Shown here: in pieces, positions 5,508 to 10,906 of the stretch
Layout: every line of letters begins with the position of its first letter
Numbering within the stretch: position 1 is the stretch's first letter
NCBI GenBank assembly: GCA_026770585.1
Contig: MU646672.1
Coordinates: forward strand, 212,394 to 223,311
Direction: 5' to 3'
Length of the DNA: 10,918 bases
DNA from: Baffinella frigidus
Taxonomy: Eukaryota > Cryptophyceae > Cryptomonadales > Baffinellaceae
Made by a program: the position numbers and the translations under genes
Notes under the pieces: generated by a model
Told to the model about the DNA's origin: nothing
What the model saw: the letters and a program-made list of their open reading frames with translations, nothing else
The model's database searches: none

Positions 5508-5545
5508 ATGCGTACTAGAAGACGGCGTAAAACATATTGATATAG
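5508..5545. repeat. GCGTACTAG-GAAGAC repeat, copy 1
   Basis: AATGCGTACTAGAAGACGGC followed by GTAAAACATATTGAT resembles 5832-5867 and 5876-5909. All three share the order GTACTAG, GAAGAC/GACGAAG, GTRKAGAATAGATGYAT in decayed form. The rest of 5408-5570 shows nothing recognisable apart from a single 21-bp-array-like piece (GACTACATATACTACATGTA, 5544-5563). Confidence 0.5.
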
Positions 5546-5570
5546 ACTACATATACTACATGTACCGCAC

Positions 5571-5734
5571 CAGAATGCTAGAGCGCCCTATTTAAGAAGG
5601 ACAAGCTTTTACCAGCGGGCATTTGTGTAGTAACTTCGTGAGTGTGGTCACGTAACTGTCCCAAATTAGGTCAGGCACGAGGTTGGTTACGTAATCCTGG
5701 CAAACAGGTTTACAACCTCACATGTAAATATGGT
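5571..5734 (+). repeat. Inverted dispersed family, copy 1 (partner 9205-9371)
   Basis: The core 5605-5734 aligns with the reverse complement of 9205-9334, 130 bp each. Strongly conserved stretches are GGGCATTTGTGTAGTAACTT, GGTCACGTAACT, GGCACGAGGTT-like and TTTACAACCTCACATGTAAA. Weaker similarity continues outward to AGAATGCT at 5571. A third, shorter copy in this orientation is near 9005-9062. It could be a decayed element family or the two ends of a large element. No transposase-like frame lies between the copies. Confidence 0.8.
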
Positions 5735-5762
5735 GCTCCAGCTTTTCTCGAGTGGATGACCC

Positions 5763-5812
5763 CACCTACCCCTTGGCGATTCGGCAAGCCCAATACACCC
5801 GCTCCTGCCCGT
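5763..5812. repeat. 50-bp direct repeat, copy 1 (partner 6312-6361)
   Basis: Matches 6312-6361 at 43 of 50 positions (CCCCTTGGCG, TTCGGCA, AATACAC, CCTGCCCGT). In the frame starting at ATG 5756 it reads PWRFGKPNTPAPAR, and the other copy reads PWRFGTQNTRAPAR. The changes are not concentrated at silent sites, so I do not call a gene. Confidence 0.75.
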
Positions 5813-5831
5813 AATTTGATAGGGTATTTTA

Positions 5832-5909
5832 GCGTGTAATAGGAAGACCGTGTAGAATAGATGCATAAATTTCAGTGCGTACTAGGACGAAGGTTTAGAA
5901 TAGATGTAT
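5832..5909. repeat. GCGTACTAG-GAAGAC repeat, copies 2 and 3
   Basis: Two tandem diverged units: GCGTGTAATAGGAAGACCGT (5832-5851) and GTGCGTACTAGGACGAAGG-type (5876-5894), each followed by AGAATAGATG. They are related to 5508-5545. Confidence 0.6.
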
Positions 5910-6120
5910 CCCTTATCTGCCGAAAAAGGTACGTGATAATTGTTTTTAGCAGGAATCAGGTCTAGGGATTCCAATTTAGCGGAGGACGGTTTTCCGGGTC
6001 TCATAAATCAGGAATTTCTCAATTCGTTGAGCACCAATTGCTCAATTTGTTCAGCTTAGCAAGCCTGACAAGCTGGTGTTTTTTTCATAATTTTCCATCA
6101 CGAGGCGGCCTAATTAGAAA
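5910..6120. other. Unassigned moderately AT-rich spacer
   Basis: I see no gene, RNA or strong repeat here. Short features are a T run (6079-6086) and paired CTCAATTCGTTGAG/GCTCAATTTGTTCAG words near 6018-6056. Its end contains the ATG that opens the frame covering the 21-bp array. Confidence 0.4.
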
Positions 6121-6180
6121 ATGCCAAAGTTGACATTTGAGCCTTTTGACGTCTCAGGACGTCGCAGGCACATAAGGGAT

Positions 6181-6306
6181 AGACTATATAACTACATGTA
6201 TAGACTGTTTAACTACATGTATAGACTATATAACTACATGTATAGACTATATAACTACATTTATAGACTATATAACTACATTTATAGACTATATAACTAC
6301 ATGTAT
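6181..6306. repeat. 21-bp tandem array, six units
   Basis: Exactly six units of AGACTATATAACTACATGTA plus T, with only a few substitutions. Units 4 and 5 have TTTAT instead of TGTAT, and unit 2 has GTTTAAC. Because 21 is a multiple of three, the frame from ATG 6121 reads a heptapeptide repeat RLYNYMY/RLYNYIY/RLFNYMY through the array. The frame ends at 6483 in GTCAACTT repeats. I treat the peptide as a by-product of the satellite, since no domain or upstream gene signal supports expression. Confidence 0.92.
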
Positions 6307-6311
6307 GGCAG

Positions 6312-6361
6312 CACCTGCCCCTTGGCGTTTCGGCACGCAGAATACACGCGCCCCTGCCCGT
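6312..6361. repeat. 50-bp direct repeat, copy 2
   Basis: Partner of 5763-5812 with seven substitutions, placed directly after the 21-bp array. The downstream sequence (CACGTCCCCCCGAGTGCCCC) is unique. Confidence 0.75.
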
Positions 6362-6399
6362 CACGTCCCCCCGAGTGCCCCACAACCTGTTCTCGACAA

Positions 6400-6522
6400 C
6401 TTACGGTCAGCTGTCAACTTCGGGAAGTTCCCGACAACTTCCCGTCAGATGTCAACTTCCCGCGAGGCGTCAACTTTTTGTGAGGCGTCAACTTTCAACA
6501 CGTTTCGTGTCAACACGTTTCG
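6400..6522. repeat. GTCAACTT short repeat cluster
   Basis: GTCAACTT or its close variants recur about every 18-37 bp (6413, 6450, 6468, 6487), joined by TTCCCGYSAG and GAGGCGTCAACTTT words, then a tandem CAACACGTTTCG pair (6496-6523). The core GTCAAC reappears at 9681-9755 and, as GTTGAC, throughout 8311-9138. Confidence 0.65.
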
Positions 6523-6565
6523 GCGCCGTTGGGTTAGGGGCGTTGTTCAGCGGGGAACACGTTTC

Positions 6566-6665
6566 AGAGTCCAGTCCCGTTCAACCGGTCTACACCTCCA
6601 CAGGATTGTATCCAGAACATTCTAGAATGTGCTCCGGGTTCCGTACGGGTGTCAGCGGGCATAAA
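6566..6665. repeat. Complex module R, copy 1
   Basis: Contains AGAGTCCAGTCCCGTTCAAC, ACCGGTCTACACCTCCAC, CCAGAACATTCTAGAATG, TTCCGTACGGGTGTCAGC. It matches 7009-7110 and 7345-7450. Here it is not followed by the GAGGCGGCGATAG half-module but by two hairpins and telomere-like DNA. Confidence 0.8.
6615..6632. promoter_or_regulatory. HSE-like site in module R copy 1
   Basis: GAAnnTTCnnGAAnn followed by TGC. Three inverted GAA/TTC units in correct 5-bp phase, with the fourth carrying one mismatch (TGC for TTC). The site includes the perfect palindrome ACATTCTAGAATGT (6617-6630). The consensus nGAAnnTTCn is the known heat-shock-factor element of eukaryotes. Function here is inference. Confidence 0.4.
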
Positions 6666-6702
6666 CCATGTTGTGCTAACATGGTCGCCGCCTGGCGGCG
6701 AC
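6666..6702. repeat. Two adjoining short hairpins
   Basis: CCATGTTGTGCTAACATGG (6666-6684, 7-bp stem) is followed directly by GTCGCCGCCTGGCGGCGAC (6684-6702, 9-bp arms around one base). They sit at the junction between module R and telomere-like DNA. The other R copies have GTTGTGCTGAGGCGG here instead. Confidence 0.7.
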
Positions 6703-6930
6703 AGGGTTTAGGGCTTAGGGTTTGGGGTTTGGTGTTTGGTGTTTGGTGTTTGGTGTTTGGGGATTAGGATTTAGGGTTTAAGATTTAGGGTGTGGGTTTA
6801 TGTCTTAGGGTTTAGGGTTTGGGGTTTAGGGTTGAGGGTTGAGGGTTTAGTGTTTAGAAAGTTAGGGGTTAGGGTTTGGGGTTCAGGGTTTGGGGGTTCA
6901 GGGTTAGGGTTTGGGGTCTACGGTTTAGGG
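6703..6930 (+). repeat. Telomere-like block with TTTGGTG run
   Basis: G-rich on the plus strand. It includes four consecutive TTTGGTG units (6728-6755) bracketed by TTTGGGG, then TTTAGGG, TTGAGGG and TTTGGGG mixtures to about 6928. Two frames that cross it read only valine/glycine/leucine-rich repeats. Confidence 0.8.
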
Positions 6931-6939
6931 CACCACACA

Positions 6940-7127
6940 ACGTTGTGCCGAGGCGGCGATAGAGAGGACTAGAGCAGAAGCAAGGGAATGAACCGCTCCT
7001 CCCAGTTTTAGAGTCCAGTCCCATCCGACCGGTCTACACATCCACATGGCCGCATCCAGAACCGTCTAGAACGTTCTACGGCTTCCGTACAGGTGTCAGC
7101 CGCTGACATACATGGGCACGGACCACG
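6940..7127. repeat. Complex module L+R, copy 2
   Basis: The left half (L, 6940-7006) reads ACGTTGTGCCGAGGCGGCGATAG-like sequence, then GAATGAACCGCTCCTCCCAG. The right half (R, 7009-7127) is as in copy 1, with ACATCCACATGG, an HSE-like site and GTGTCAGCCGCTGACA. It ends in ATGGGCACGGACCACG, which recurs after foldback F8 at 7262. Confidence 0.8.
7059..7076. promoter_or_regulatory. HSE-like site in module R copy 2
   Basis: Units are GAA, GTC, GAA, TTC in 5-bp phase. The second unit has one mismatch (GTC for TTC). It lies at the same place in the module as 6615-6632 and 7394-7411. Confidence 0.4.
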
Positions 7128-7132
7128 TTGTG

Positions 7133-7250
7133 CTGAGGCGGACCAAATCGACGATTGCTTGGAGCCATTTCCTCGGGTGGCACATTCGAATTCGAAGGTG
7201 CCGCCCGAGGAATTGGCGCATGCTCCAGCCTCGATTTGGTCCGTCTCGGA
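7133..7250. mobile_element. Foldback element F8, no TA borders
   Basis: A palindromic stretch centred on TTCGAATTCGAA (7185-7196). Arms extend to CGGACCAAATCGA and TCGATTTGGTCCG with small indels. Near-copies of a 30-bp sequence (ATGGGCACGGACCACGTTGT then GCTGAGGCG, 7111-7140; and 7261-7290) lie on either side, so the foldback sits inside a duplicated module junction. Unlike F1-F7, no TA flanks are seen. Two minus-strand frames through it reflect the palindrome. Confidence 0.7.
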
Positions 7251-7274
7251 GGGCTAGTGGTATGGGCACGGACC

Positions 7275-7468
7275 AGGTTGTGCTGAGGCGGCGACAGCGA
7301 GGAGTAGAAGAGGAGCGGGGGGATGAATCGCTTCTCCCAGTGGCAGAGTACAGTCCCATCAGACTGGTCTACACATCCACACGACTGCAACCAGAACCTT
7401 CCAGAATGTTCTCCGGTGTCAGCCGCAGACAAACAGGTGTCAGCAGCTGATAGATGGGCATCTGACCA
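7275..7468. repeat. Complex module L+R, copy 3
   Basis: L (7275-7343) reads GGTTGTGCTGAGGCGGCGAC, then GGATGAATCGCTTCTCCCAG. R (7345-7468) includes the only perfect HSE-like site. The tail has a doubled GTGTCAGC (7417 and 7438). Confidence 0.8.
7394..7411. promoter_or_regulatory. Perfect four-unit HSE-like site
   Basis: GAACCTTCCAGAATGTTC matches GAAnnTTCnnGAAnnTTC exactly, four alternating units. A related imperfect array (TTC, GAG, TTC, CGA in 5-bp phase) is at 8094-8111. Whether heat-shock factor binds cannot be told from sequence. Confidence 0.5.
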
Positions 7469-7560
7469 GGTTGTGCTGAGGCGGCGATAGCGAGGAGTAG
7501 AAAAGGAGCGAGGGGATGAATCGCTTCTCCCAGTCGTGGTCTGACTCGATCCCTGTTGCT
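7469..7560. repeat. Module L, copy 4 (R missing)
   Basis: GGTTGTGCTGAGGCGGCGAT, GAGGAGTAGAAAAGGAGCG, GATGAATCGCTTCTCCCAGT, closely matching 7275-7343. It then diverges into GTGGTCTGACTCGATCCC, so the R half is absent. Confidence 0.75.
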
Positions 7561-7579
7561 TTCACCTGCGCTCGGATAT

Positions 7580-8025
7580 GCAGGGTTTAGGGTTTAGGGT
7601 GGGGGGTTAAGGGTGTGGGGTTTAGGGTTTAGGGTGTGGAGTTTAGGGTTTGGGGTTTGAGGTTTAAGGTTTAGGGTCTAGGGTTTGGGGGTTAGGGTTT
7701 AGGGTTTAGGGTTTAGGGTTTAGGGTTTAGGGTTTAGGGTTTAGGGTTTAGGGTTTAGGGTGCATGGGTTTCGGGTTTAGAGCTTCGGGTTTCGGGTGCA
7801 TGGGTCGGGGTTTAGGGTTTGCACCCAGAAAGCGATCGTGGTTTAGGGGTTGGGGTCCAGAGTGCAGGGTTTTGGGTTTGGGGTTTAGGGTTTAGTGGTT
7901 AGGGTTCGCACCCAGAACGCGATCGTGGTGTAGACTTCAGGGTTCCGGGTTTAGGGTTTGGTTTTGAGGTTTTATGCTTCAGGGCTTAGGGCTTAGGGCT
8001 TAGGGTTCAGGGTTCAAATTTAGGG
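7580..8025 (+). repeat. Telomere-like block with nine perfect TTTAGGG units
   Basis: G-rich on the plus strand. Positions 7698-7760 are nine uninterrupted TTTAGGG units, preceded by TTAGGG. This is the cleanest canonical telomere run in the window. Flanking parts hold TTTCGGG, GCTTAGG (7984-8000) and other variants. It is interstitial here, with complex sequence on both sides. Confidence 0.92.
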
Positions 8026-8070
8026 TACCCAGAAGGCGATCGTGAAGTCGCCGTTGTTTGCAGCTGACTG
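7820..8070. repeat. CACCCAGAA-GCGATCGTG repeats
   Basis: CCCAGAA(N)GCGATCGTG occurs at about 7823, 7911, 8029 and, as GCGATGGTG, 8242. The last two share a longer unit GTACCCAGAAGGCGAT...GAAGTCGCCGTTGTTTGC. The first two are embedded in telomere-like DNA, so the motif marks an irregular higher-order repeat. Confidence 0.75.
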
Positions 8071-8111
8071 GTCACGTGACCAAATACAAAACCTTCTGGA
8101 GCCTTCTGCGA
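8070..8111. repeat. GGTCACGTGACC palindrome and HSE-like array
   Basis: A perfect 12-bp palindrome with a CACGTG core (8070-8081) is followed by TTCTGGAGCCTTCTGCGA (8094-8111), a four-unit HSE-like pattern with two mismatches. GTCACGTG/GTCACGTA words recur at 5647, 9049 and 9285. The rest of 8112-8238 is unique sequence without a gene. Confidence 0.5.
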
Positions 8112-8266
8112 CCGCCTTACTTGACTGATTGCGGGCCGTTGCTGACATTCGAGGACGATTCTCAGTACAAAGGTTGACTAATCGCAGGCCGGTGTGGGTC
8201 ACGTTTCGGGTAGGCCGGTCTCGTAGGGTGGGGGTTCGGTACCCAGAAGGCGATGGTGAAGTCGCC

Positions 8267-8390
8267 GTTGTTTGCCGCTGACTGCTCCGCGAACGTCCTC
8301 ACCTGCGAGAGTTGACTATTATTACGAGTGAGAGAGTTGACTATTATTACGAGAGAGAGAGTTGACTATTATTACTCGGCCCGCTTTTCG
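8267..8390. repeat. GAGAGTTGACTATTATTAC satellite, block 1
   Basis: A leader GCTGACTGCTCCGCGAACGT plus CCTCACCTGC is followed by three GAGAGTTGACTATTATTAC units with starts of GTTGAC at 8311, 8336 and 8361 (25-bp period). GA dinucleotides separate the units and vary in length. Confidence 0.9.
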
Positions 8391-8480
8391 GGGCGATGCG
8401 TGACCAACTCCGTACAAAATGCCTACAATTGACATTTAAAAAGGGGGCTGGATCAGCCTCGTGTGGCACACGAGAGATTT

Positions 8481-8690
8481 GTTTGCAGCTGACTGCTCCG
8501 CGAACGTCTTGACCTGCGAGAGTTGACTATTATTACGAGAGAGAGAGTTGACTATTATTACAAGAGAGAGTTGACTATTATTACGAGAGAGAGTTGACTA
8601 TTATTACGAGTGAGAGTTGACTATTATTACTCGTATTTCACGAGAGGCAGGTCAAAAAACGTCTTGACCTGCACCCCACGATGCGGACCA
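8481..8690. repeat. GAGAGTTGACTATTATTAC satellite, block 2
   Basis: The same leader (GCAGCTGACTGCTCCGCGAA) is followed by five units, GTTGAC at 8522, 8547, 8570, 8593 and 8616 (periods 25, 23, 23, 23). It ends with TACTCGTATTTCACGAG and a CTTGACCTGCACCCCACGA tail that is shared with block 4. Confidence 0.9.
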
Positions 8691-8698
8691 ACCGAGAG

Positions 8699-8760
8699 TT
8701 GTTTGCAGCTGACTGCTCCGCGAACGTCCTCACCTGCGAGAGTTGACTATTATCTTCGTA
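8699..8760. repeat. Satellite leader, block 3 with one unit
   Basis: GTTTGCAGCTGACTGCTCCG and CGAACGTCCTCACCTGCGAG, then a single GTTGACTATTAT unit (8742), then unique AT-rich sequence with GTATAC words. The stretch 8761-8880 shows nothing recognisable apart from TAACCC-like ACCCAACCCTAA (8863-8874). Confidence 0.8.
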
Positions 8761-8880
8761 TACTGTTGTATACTCGGTGATATATGACTCTGGGTAGGTG
8801 ACTCTCTAGAGCATCTTTCTGCTCTCGCGTGTCGCCTCCCAGGGGCATCCGTTGAGCCAACCAACCCAACCCTAAGTCTA

Positions 8881-8985
8881 TCATTACGAGTGAGAGTTGA
8901 CTATTATTACGAGAGAGAGTTGACTGTTATTACTCGTATTTCACAAGACGTTTCTTGACCTGCACCCCACGAGGCGGATAAACCA
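8881..8985. repeat. Satellite block 4, two units plus tail
   Basis: GTTGAC units start at 8896 and 8919 (23 bp). They are followed by TACTCGTATTTCACAAGACG and CTTGACCTGCACCCCACGAG, matching the tail of block 2 (8627-8680). The leader is absent, so this is a 5'-truncated copy. A lone further unit is at 9134. Confidence 0.85.
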
Positions 8986-9004
8986 CCCTTTTTAAAACCC
9001 GGGG

Positions 9005-9062
9005 AGCTGTAAAAGTGGTGTAGTGTGTAGTAATTTTTATATGTTGGGTCACGTGTTGCTGA
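9005..9062 (+). repeat. Diverged third copy of the 5571-5734 family
   Basis: AGCTGTAAAAGTGGTGTAGT, GTGTAGTAATTTT and GGGTCACGTG follow the same order as GCTTTTACCAGCGGG, GTGTAGTAACTTC, TGGTCACGTAA in 5605-5655. Similarity fades after the CACGTG. Confidence 0.55.
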
Positions 9063-9165
9063 TCTTCAGGTTCTGAGATCCTTCGTATAGGACGGGTTTG
9101 TAAAGCGCGTGCGCTTTCTCGAGAGCGAGAGAGAGTTGACTATTCGTACTCTCGGGGTTTGGACC

Positions 9166-9208
9166 ACTCTTGTGTGAGTTCGAAGGCAATACTAAAGAAG
9201 AAGAACCA
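9166..9208. repeat. CCACTCTTGTGT-GAAGAAG direct repeat, copy 1
   Basis: CCACTCTTGTGTGAGTTCGA, AGGCAATAC and AAGAAGAAGAAC match 9514-9556 with about ten changes. Copy 1 runs straight into the inverted family copy at 9205. Confidence 0.7.
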
Positions 9209-9371
9209 ATTTACATGTGGGGTTGTAAACATTTGTACCAGGATAGGGTAGTCTAACCTCGTGACTGTGCTAATTCTGCAGAGTTACGTGACCAATCAAC
9301 GAAAGTTACTACACAAATGCCCACTTTTAAAAGCACATTGATTTAAAATCGGCCCCTCAAGCATTCTCGTG
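9205..9371 (-). repeat. Inverted dispersed family, copy 2 (partner 5571-5734)
   Basis: On the minus strand it reads GTGGGCATTTGTGTAGTAAC, TTGGTCACGTAACTCTGCAG, CACGAGGTTAGACTACCCT and TTTACAACCCCACATGTAAA, colinear with copy 1. The 130-bp cores have equal length. Outer similarity reaches AGAATGCTTGAGG near 9360-9371. Confidence 0.8.
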
Positions 9372-9513
9372 TGGAAGGCGCCAGGACGGTTACTGAACCG
9401 GGAAGGACGAATGTATCATCCAAGGACTTATGTGTAATTAAATCCATATCAAAGGCTCTTGTTTGCAGACGGACCGTTAGCCTATGAGTGTTGACCTAGC
9501 GTGGATGACTCTC
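9372..9513. other. Unassigned spacer
   Basis: I see no gene or RNA here. It contains unique sequence, including GTGGAAGGCGCCAGGACGG and GTTTGCAGACGGACCGTTAG, and one GTTGACC word at 9491. Confidence 0.35.
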
Positions 9514-9556
9514 GGGCCACTCTTGTGTAAGCTCGAGGGTAATACGACAGAAGAAG
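9514..9556. repeat. CCACTCTTGTGT-GAAGAAG direct repeat, copy 2
   Basis: Partner of 9166-9208: CCACTCTTGTGTAAGCTCGA, GGGTAATACGACAGAAGAAG. It is followed by a short stem CACGAG/CTCGTG around 9563-9587. Confidence 0.7.
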
Positions 9557-9585
9557 AGGAACACGAGACGCACTTCGGTGCTCGT

Positions 9586-9625
9586 GGGGGTTAAGGTTTT
9601 AGGGTTAGGGGTTTAGGGTTAGGGG
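9586..9625 (+). repeat. Small telomere-like island
   Basis: GGGGGTTAAGGTTTTAGGGT then TAGGGGTTTAGGGTTAGGGG, about 40 bp. It is the last telomere-like sequence in the window. Confidence 0.75.
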
Positions 9626-9629
9626 AAAC

Positions 9630-9667
9630 GCACCGCGGTGCTGTTGAAGGCGCACTCCTCGTCGATG
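9630..9667. repeat. CCGCGGTGCTGTTGAA-GCGCACTCCTCG repeat, copy 1
   Basis: Begins with the palindrome GCACCGCGGTGC (9630-9641). Then CTGTTGAAGGCGCACTCCTC and GTCGATG match 9786-9820, the start of the first full GA module. It lacks the rest of the module. Confidence 0.75.
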
Positions 9668-9680
9668 CCTGGGGACTAAT

Positions 9681-9769
9681 GTCAACCGCGAACCCAGGAT
9701 GTCAACTTTAGAATAGTCTGTATAGTCTGTCAACTTTAGAACCATAGTCTGTCGACTTTAGAATAGTCC
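9681..9769. repeat. GTCAACTTTAGAATAGTCT short tandem repeat
   Basis: Three units (9701, 9729, 9752) of GTCRACTTTAGAAYAGTC with spacer differences, preceded by GTCAACCGCG (9681). It shares the GTCAAC core with 6400-6522. Confidence 0.75.
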
Positions 9770-9798
9770 GTTAGCAGGGGGCTGACCGCGGTGCTGTT

Positions 9799-10015
9799 GA
9801 AAGCGCACTCGTCGTCGATGGCTACTTCGAGCTGCTGGCACACCTGCCAAGAACGCGAGGGGTGTTCCGTGTGAGTGCACCGAACAAACGAGAGAGAGAG
9901 AGAGAGCGAGAGAGAGAGCGAGAGAGAGAGAGAGAACGAGAGCGCGCGAGAGAGAGAGAGAGACAGTGCGCGCGCGAGAGAGAGGGAGAGAGAAGGAGAG
10001 AGAGAGAGAGAGATC
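9799..10015. repeat. GA module 1: conserved block plus GA tract
   Basis: A conserved block (9799-9889) is followed by an interrupted (GA)n/(GAGAGC)n tract to about 10015. The block matches 10016-10106 almost exactly and 10253-10303 in part. On the minus strand the block reads QVCQQLEVAIDDECAF. The GA tract gives the long RERERE and SLSLSL frames, which are low-complexity artefacts. Confidence 0.92.
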
Positions 10016-10106
10016 GAAAGCGCATTCCTCGTCGATGGCTACTTCGAGCTGCTGGCACACCTGCCAAGAACGCGAGGGGTGTCCCGTGTGAGTGCACCAA
10101 ACAAAC

Positions 10107-10145
<39 letters not shown>

Positions 10146-10172
10146 CGAGAGAGAGAGAGAGAGAACGAGAGC

Positions 10173-10203
<31 letters not shown>

Positions 10204-10252
10204 CGCGCGACAGAGAGGGAGAGAGAAGGAGAGAGAGAGAGAGAGAGAGATC
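10016..10252. repeat. GA module 2: conserved block plus longer GA tract
   Basis: Starts GAAAGCGCATTCCTCGTCGA, 217 bp after module 1, and its GA tract is longer (period to the next module 237 bp). Both tracts end in GAGAGATCGAAAGCGC, so the tract is part of the repeating unit rather than a random insertion. Confidence 0.92.
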
Positions 10253-10305
10253 GAAAGCGCACTCCTCGTCGATGGCTACGTCGAGCTGCAGGCACACCTG
10301 CGTGG
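10253..10305. repeat. GA module 3, truncated
   Basis: GAAAGCGCACTCCTCGTCGA then GGCTACGTCGAGCTGCAGGC and ACACCTGC. It breaks off before the GAACGCGAGG part and has no GA tract. Unique sequence follows to 10355. Confidence 0.85.
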
Positions 10306-10359
10306 TTGTGTGATTGGTTGAAGCAAGGCAACAGACCGCTCAAAAGGCTACCAGCCCAA

Positions 10360-10494
10360 CCACACAGGGGGCTACGAAGGGATGTTCGGCCCATTTCGGG
10401 CCGAGTTTCCGTTGCCTTATCCGTAGGAACCCCCCTATGCCCCTACGGGTTGCCTACCCTAGGGTCCTAGGTCTTATCGCTTAGGGCTGTGTGG
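10360..10494. mobile_element. CCACACAG-ended small element, copy 2
   Basis: CCACACAGGGGGCTACGAAG at the left and CTGTGTGG at the right end (10487-10494) give short inverted ends on a 135-bp element. The body matches 4952-5117 in order (GGGATGTTCGG, GGGCC, TTTCCGTTGCC, GTAGGAACCCCCCTATGCCC). An insert-free right part holds CCTAGGGTCCTAGG. It is about 30 bp shorter than copy 1. Confidence 0.72.
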
Positions 10495-10512
10495 ATATCC
10501 GGTGTGACGTGA

Positions 10513-10571
10513 CCAACCACCTCGTCGATGGCGACTTCGAGCTGACGACACACCTGCAACGAACGCGAGGT
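10513..10571. repeat. Diverged GA-module block without GA tract
   Basis: CCTCGTCGATGGCGACTTCG, AGCTGACGACACACCTGCAA and CGAACGCGAGG match the conserved block of modules 1 and 2. On the minus strand it reads LQVCRQLEVAIDE, in line with the other copies. 10572-10671 is unique with no gene I can support. Confidence 0.8.
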
Positions 10572-10671
10572 ACAAATCCGCTACCTTTCGAGAAAAATGA
10601 GGCAGGGTCTCGCCAAATATGCCACAGTTACTGCCAGCCGCTTCCACTCGAAGATGGTGTGAAAGAGATTT

Positions 10672-10778
10672 GGCGCACTCTTCGTCGATAGCAGAGAGAG
10701 AGAAAGAGAGAGAGTGAGAGTGTGAGAGAGAGAGAAAGAAAGAGAGAGTGAGTGAGAGAGAGAAAGAGAGAGAGCGAG

Positions 10779-10827
<49 letters not shown>

Positions 10828-10906
10828 GGGGGCTAGAGAGAGAGAGAGAAGGAGCGAGAGAGAGAGATAGCGACAAGAGAGAGAGAGAGAGAGAGAGAGG
10901 GAAGGA
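10672..10906. repeat. GA microsatellite with short module head
   Basis: GCGCACTCTTCGTCGATAGC (10674-10693) is the head of the GA module, directly followed by over 200 bp of GA with GAGT, GAAA and GAGC interruptions. The window ends GATCCTCGT (10910-10918), which may begin another block. The long serine/leucine frame on the minus strand is an artefact of the CT repeat. Confidence 0.9.

Noticed and set aside
6121-6767. Three overlapping frames of 106-130 aa as a possible gene
   Set aside because: They overlap in different frames, depend on the 21-bp array or telomere-like DNA, and show no known domain or conserved start context.
7076-7450. Overlapping 87-118-aa frames on both strands
   Set aside because: Both strands are open because the F8 palindrome and duplicated modules mirror each other. 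Duplicate copies do not preserve one reading frame.
7698-7760. True chromosome end
   Set aside because: The perfect TTTAGGG run is only nine units long and has complex sequence on both sides, so it is interstitial.
5571-9371. Complete LTR retrotransposon or DNA transposon between the inverted copies
   Set aside because: The copies are inverted, not direct, and the interior contains only repeats with no reverse transcriptase, integrase or transposase-like frame.
9758-10470. Long open frames of 148-202 aa on both strands rich in RE or SL dipeptides
   Set aside because: They are translations of (GA)n/(CT)n tracts, open in several frames on both strands at once, with no domain.
10628-10876. 82-aa serine/leucine-rich minus-strand frame resembling a membrane segment
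   Set aside because: It is the CT side of a microsatellite; alternating S and L is an artefact of the dinucleotide repeat.
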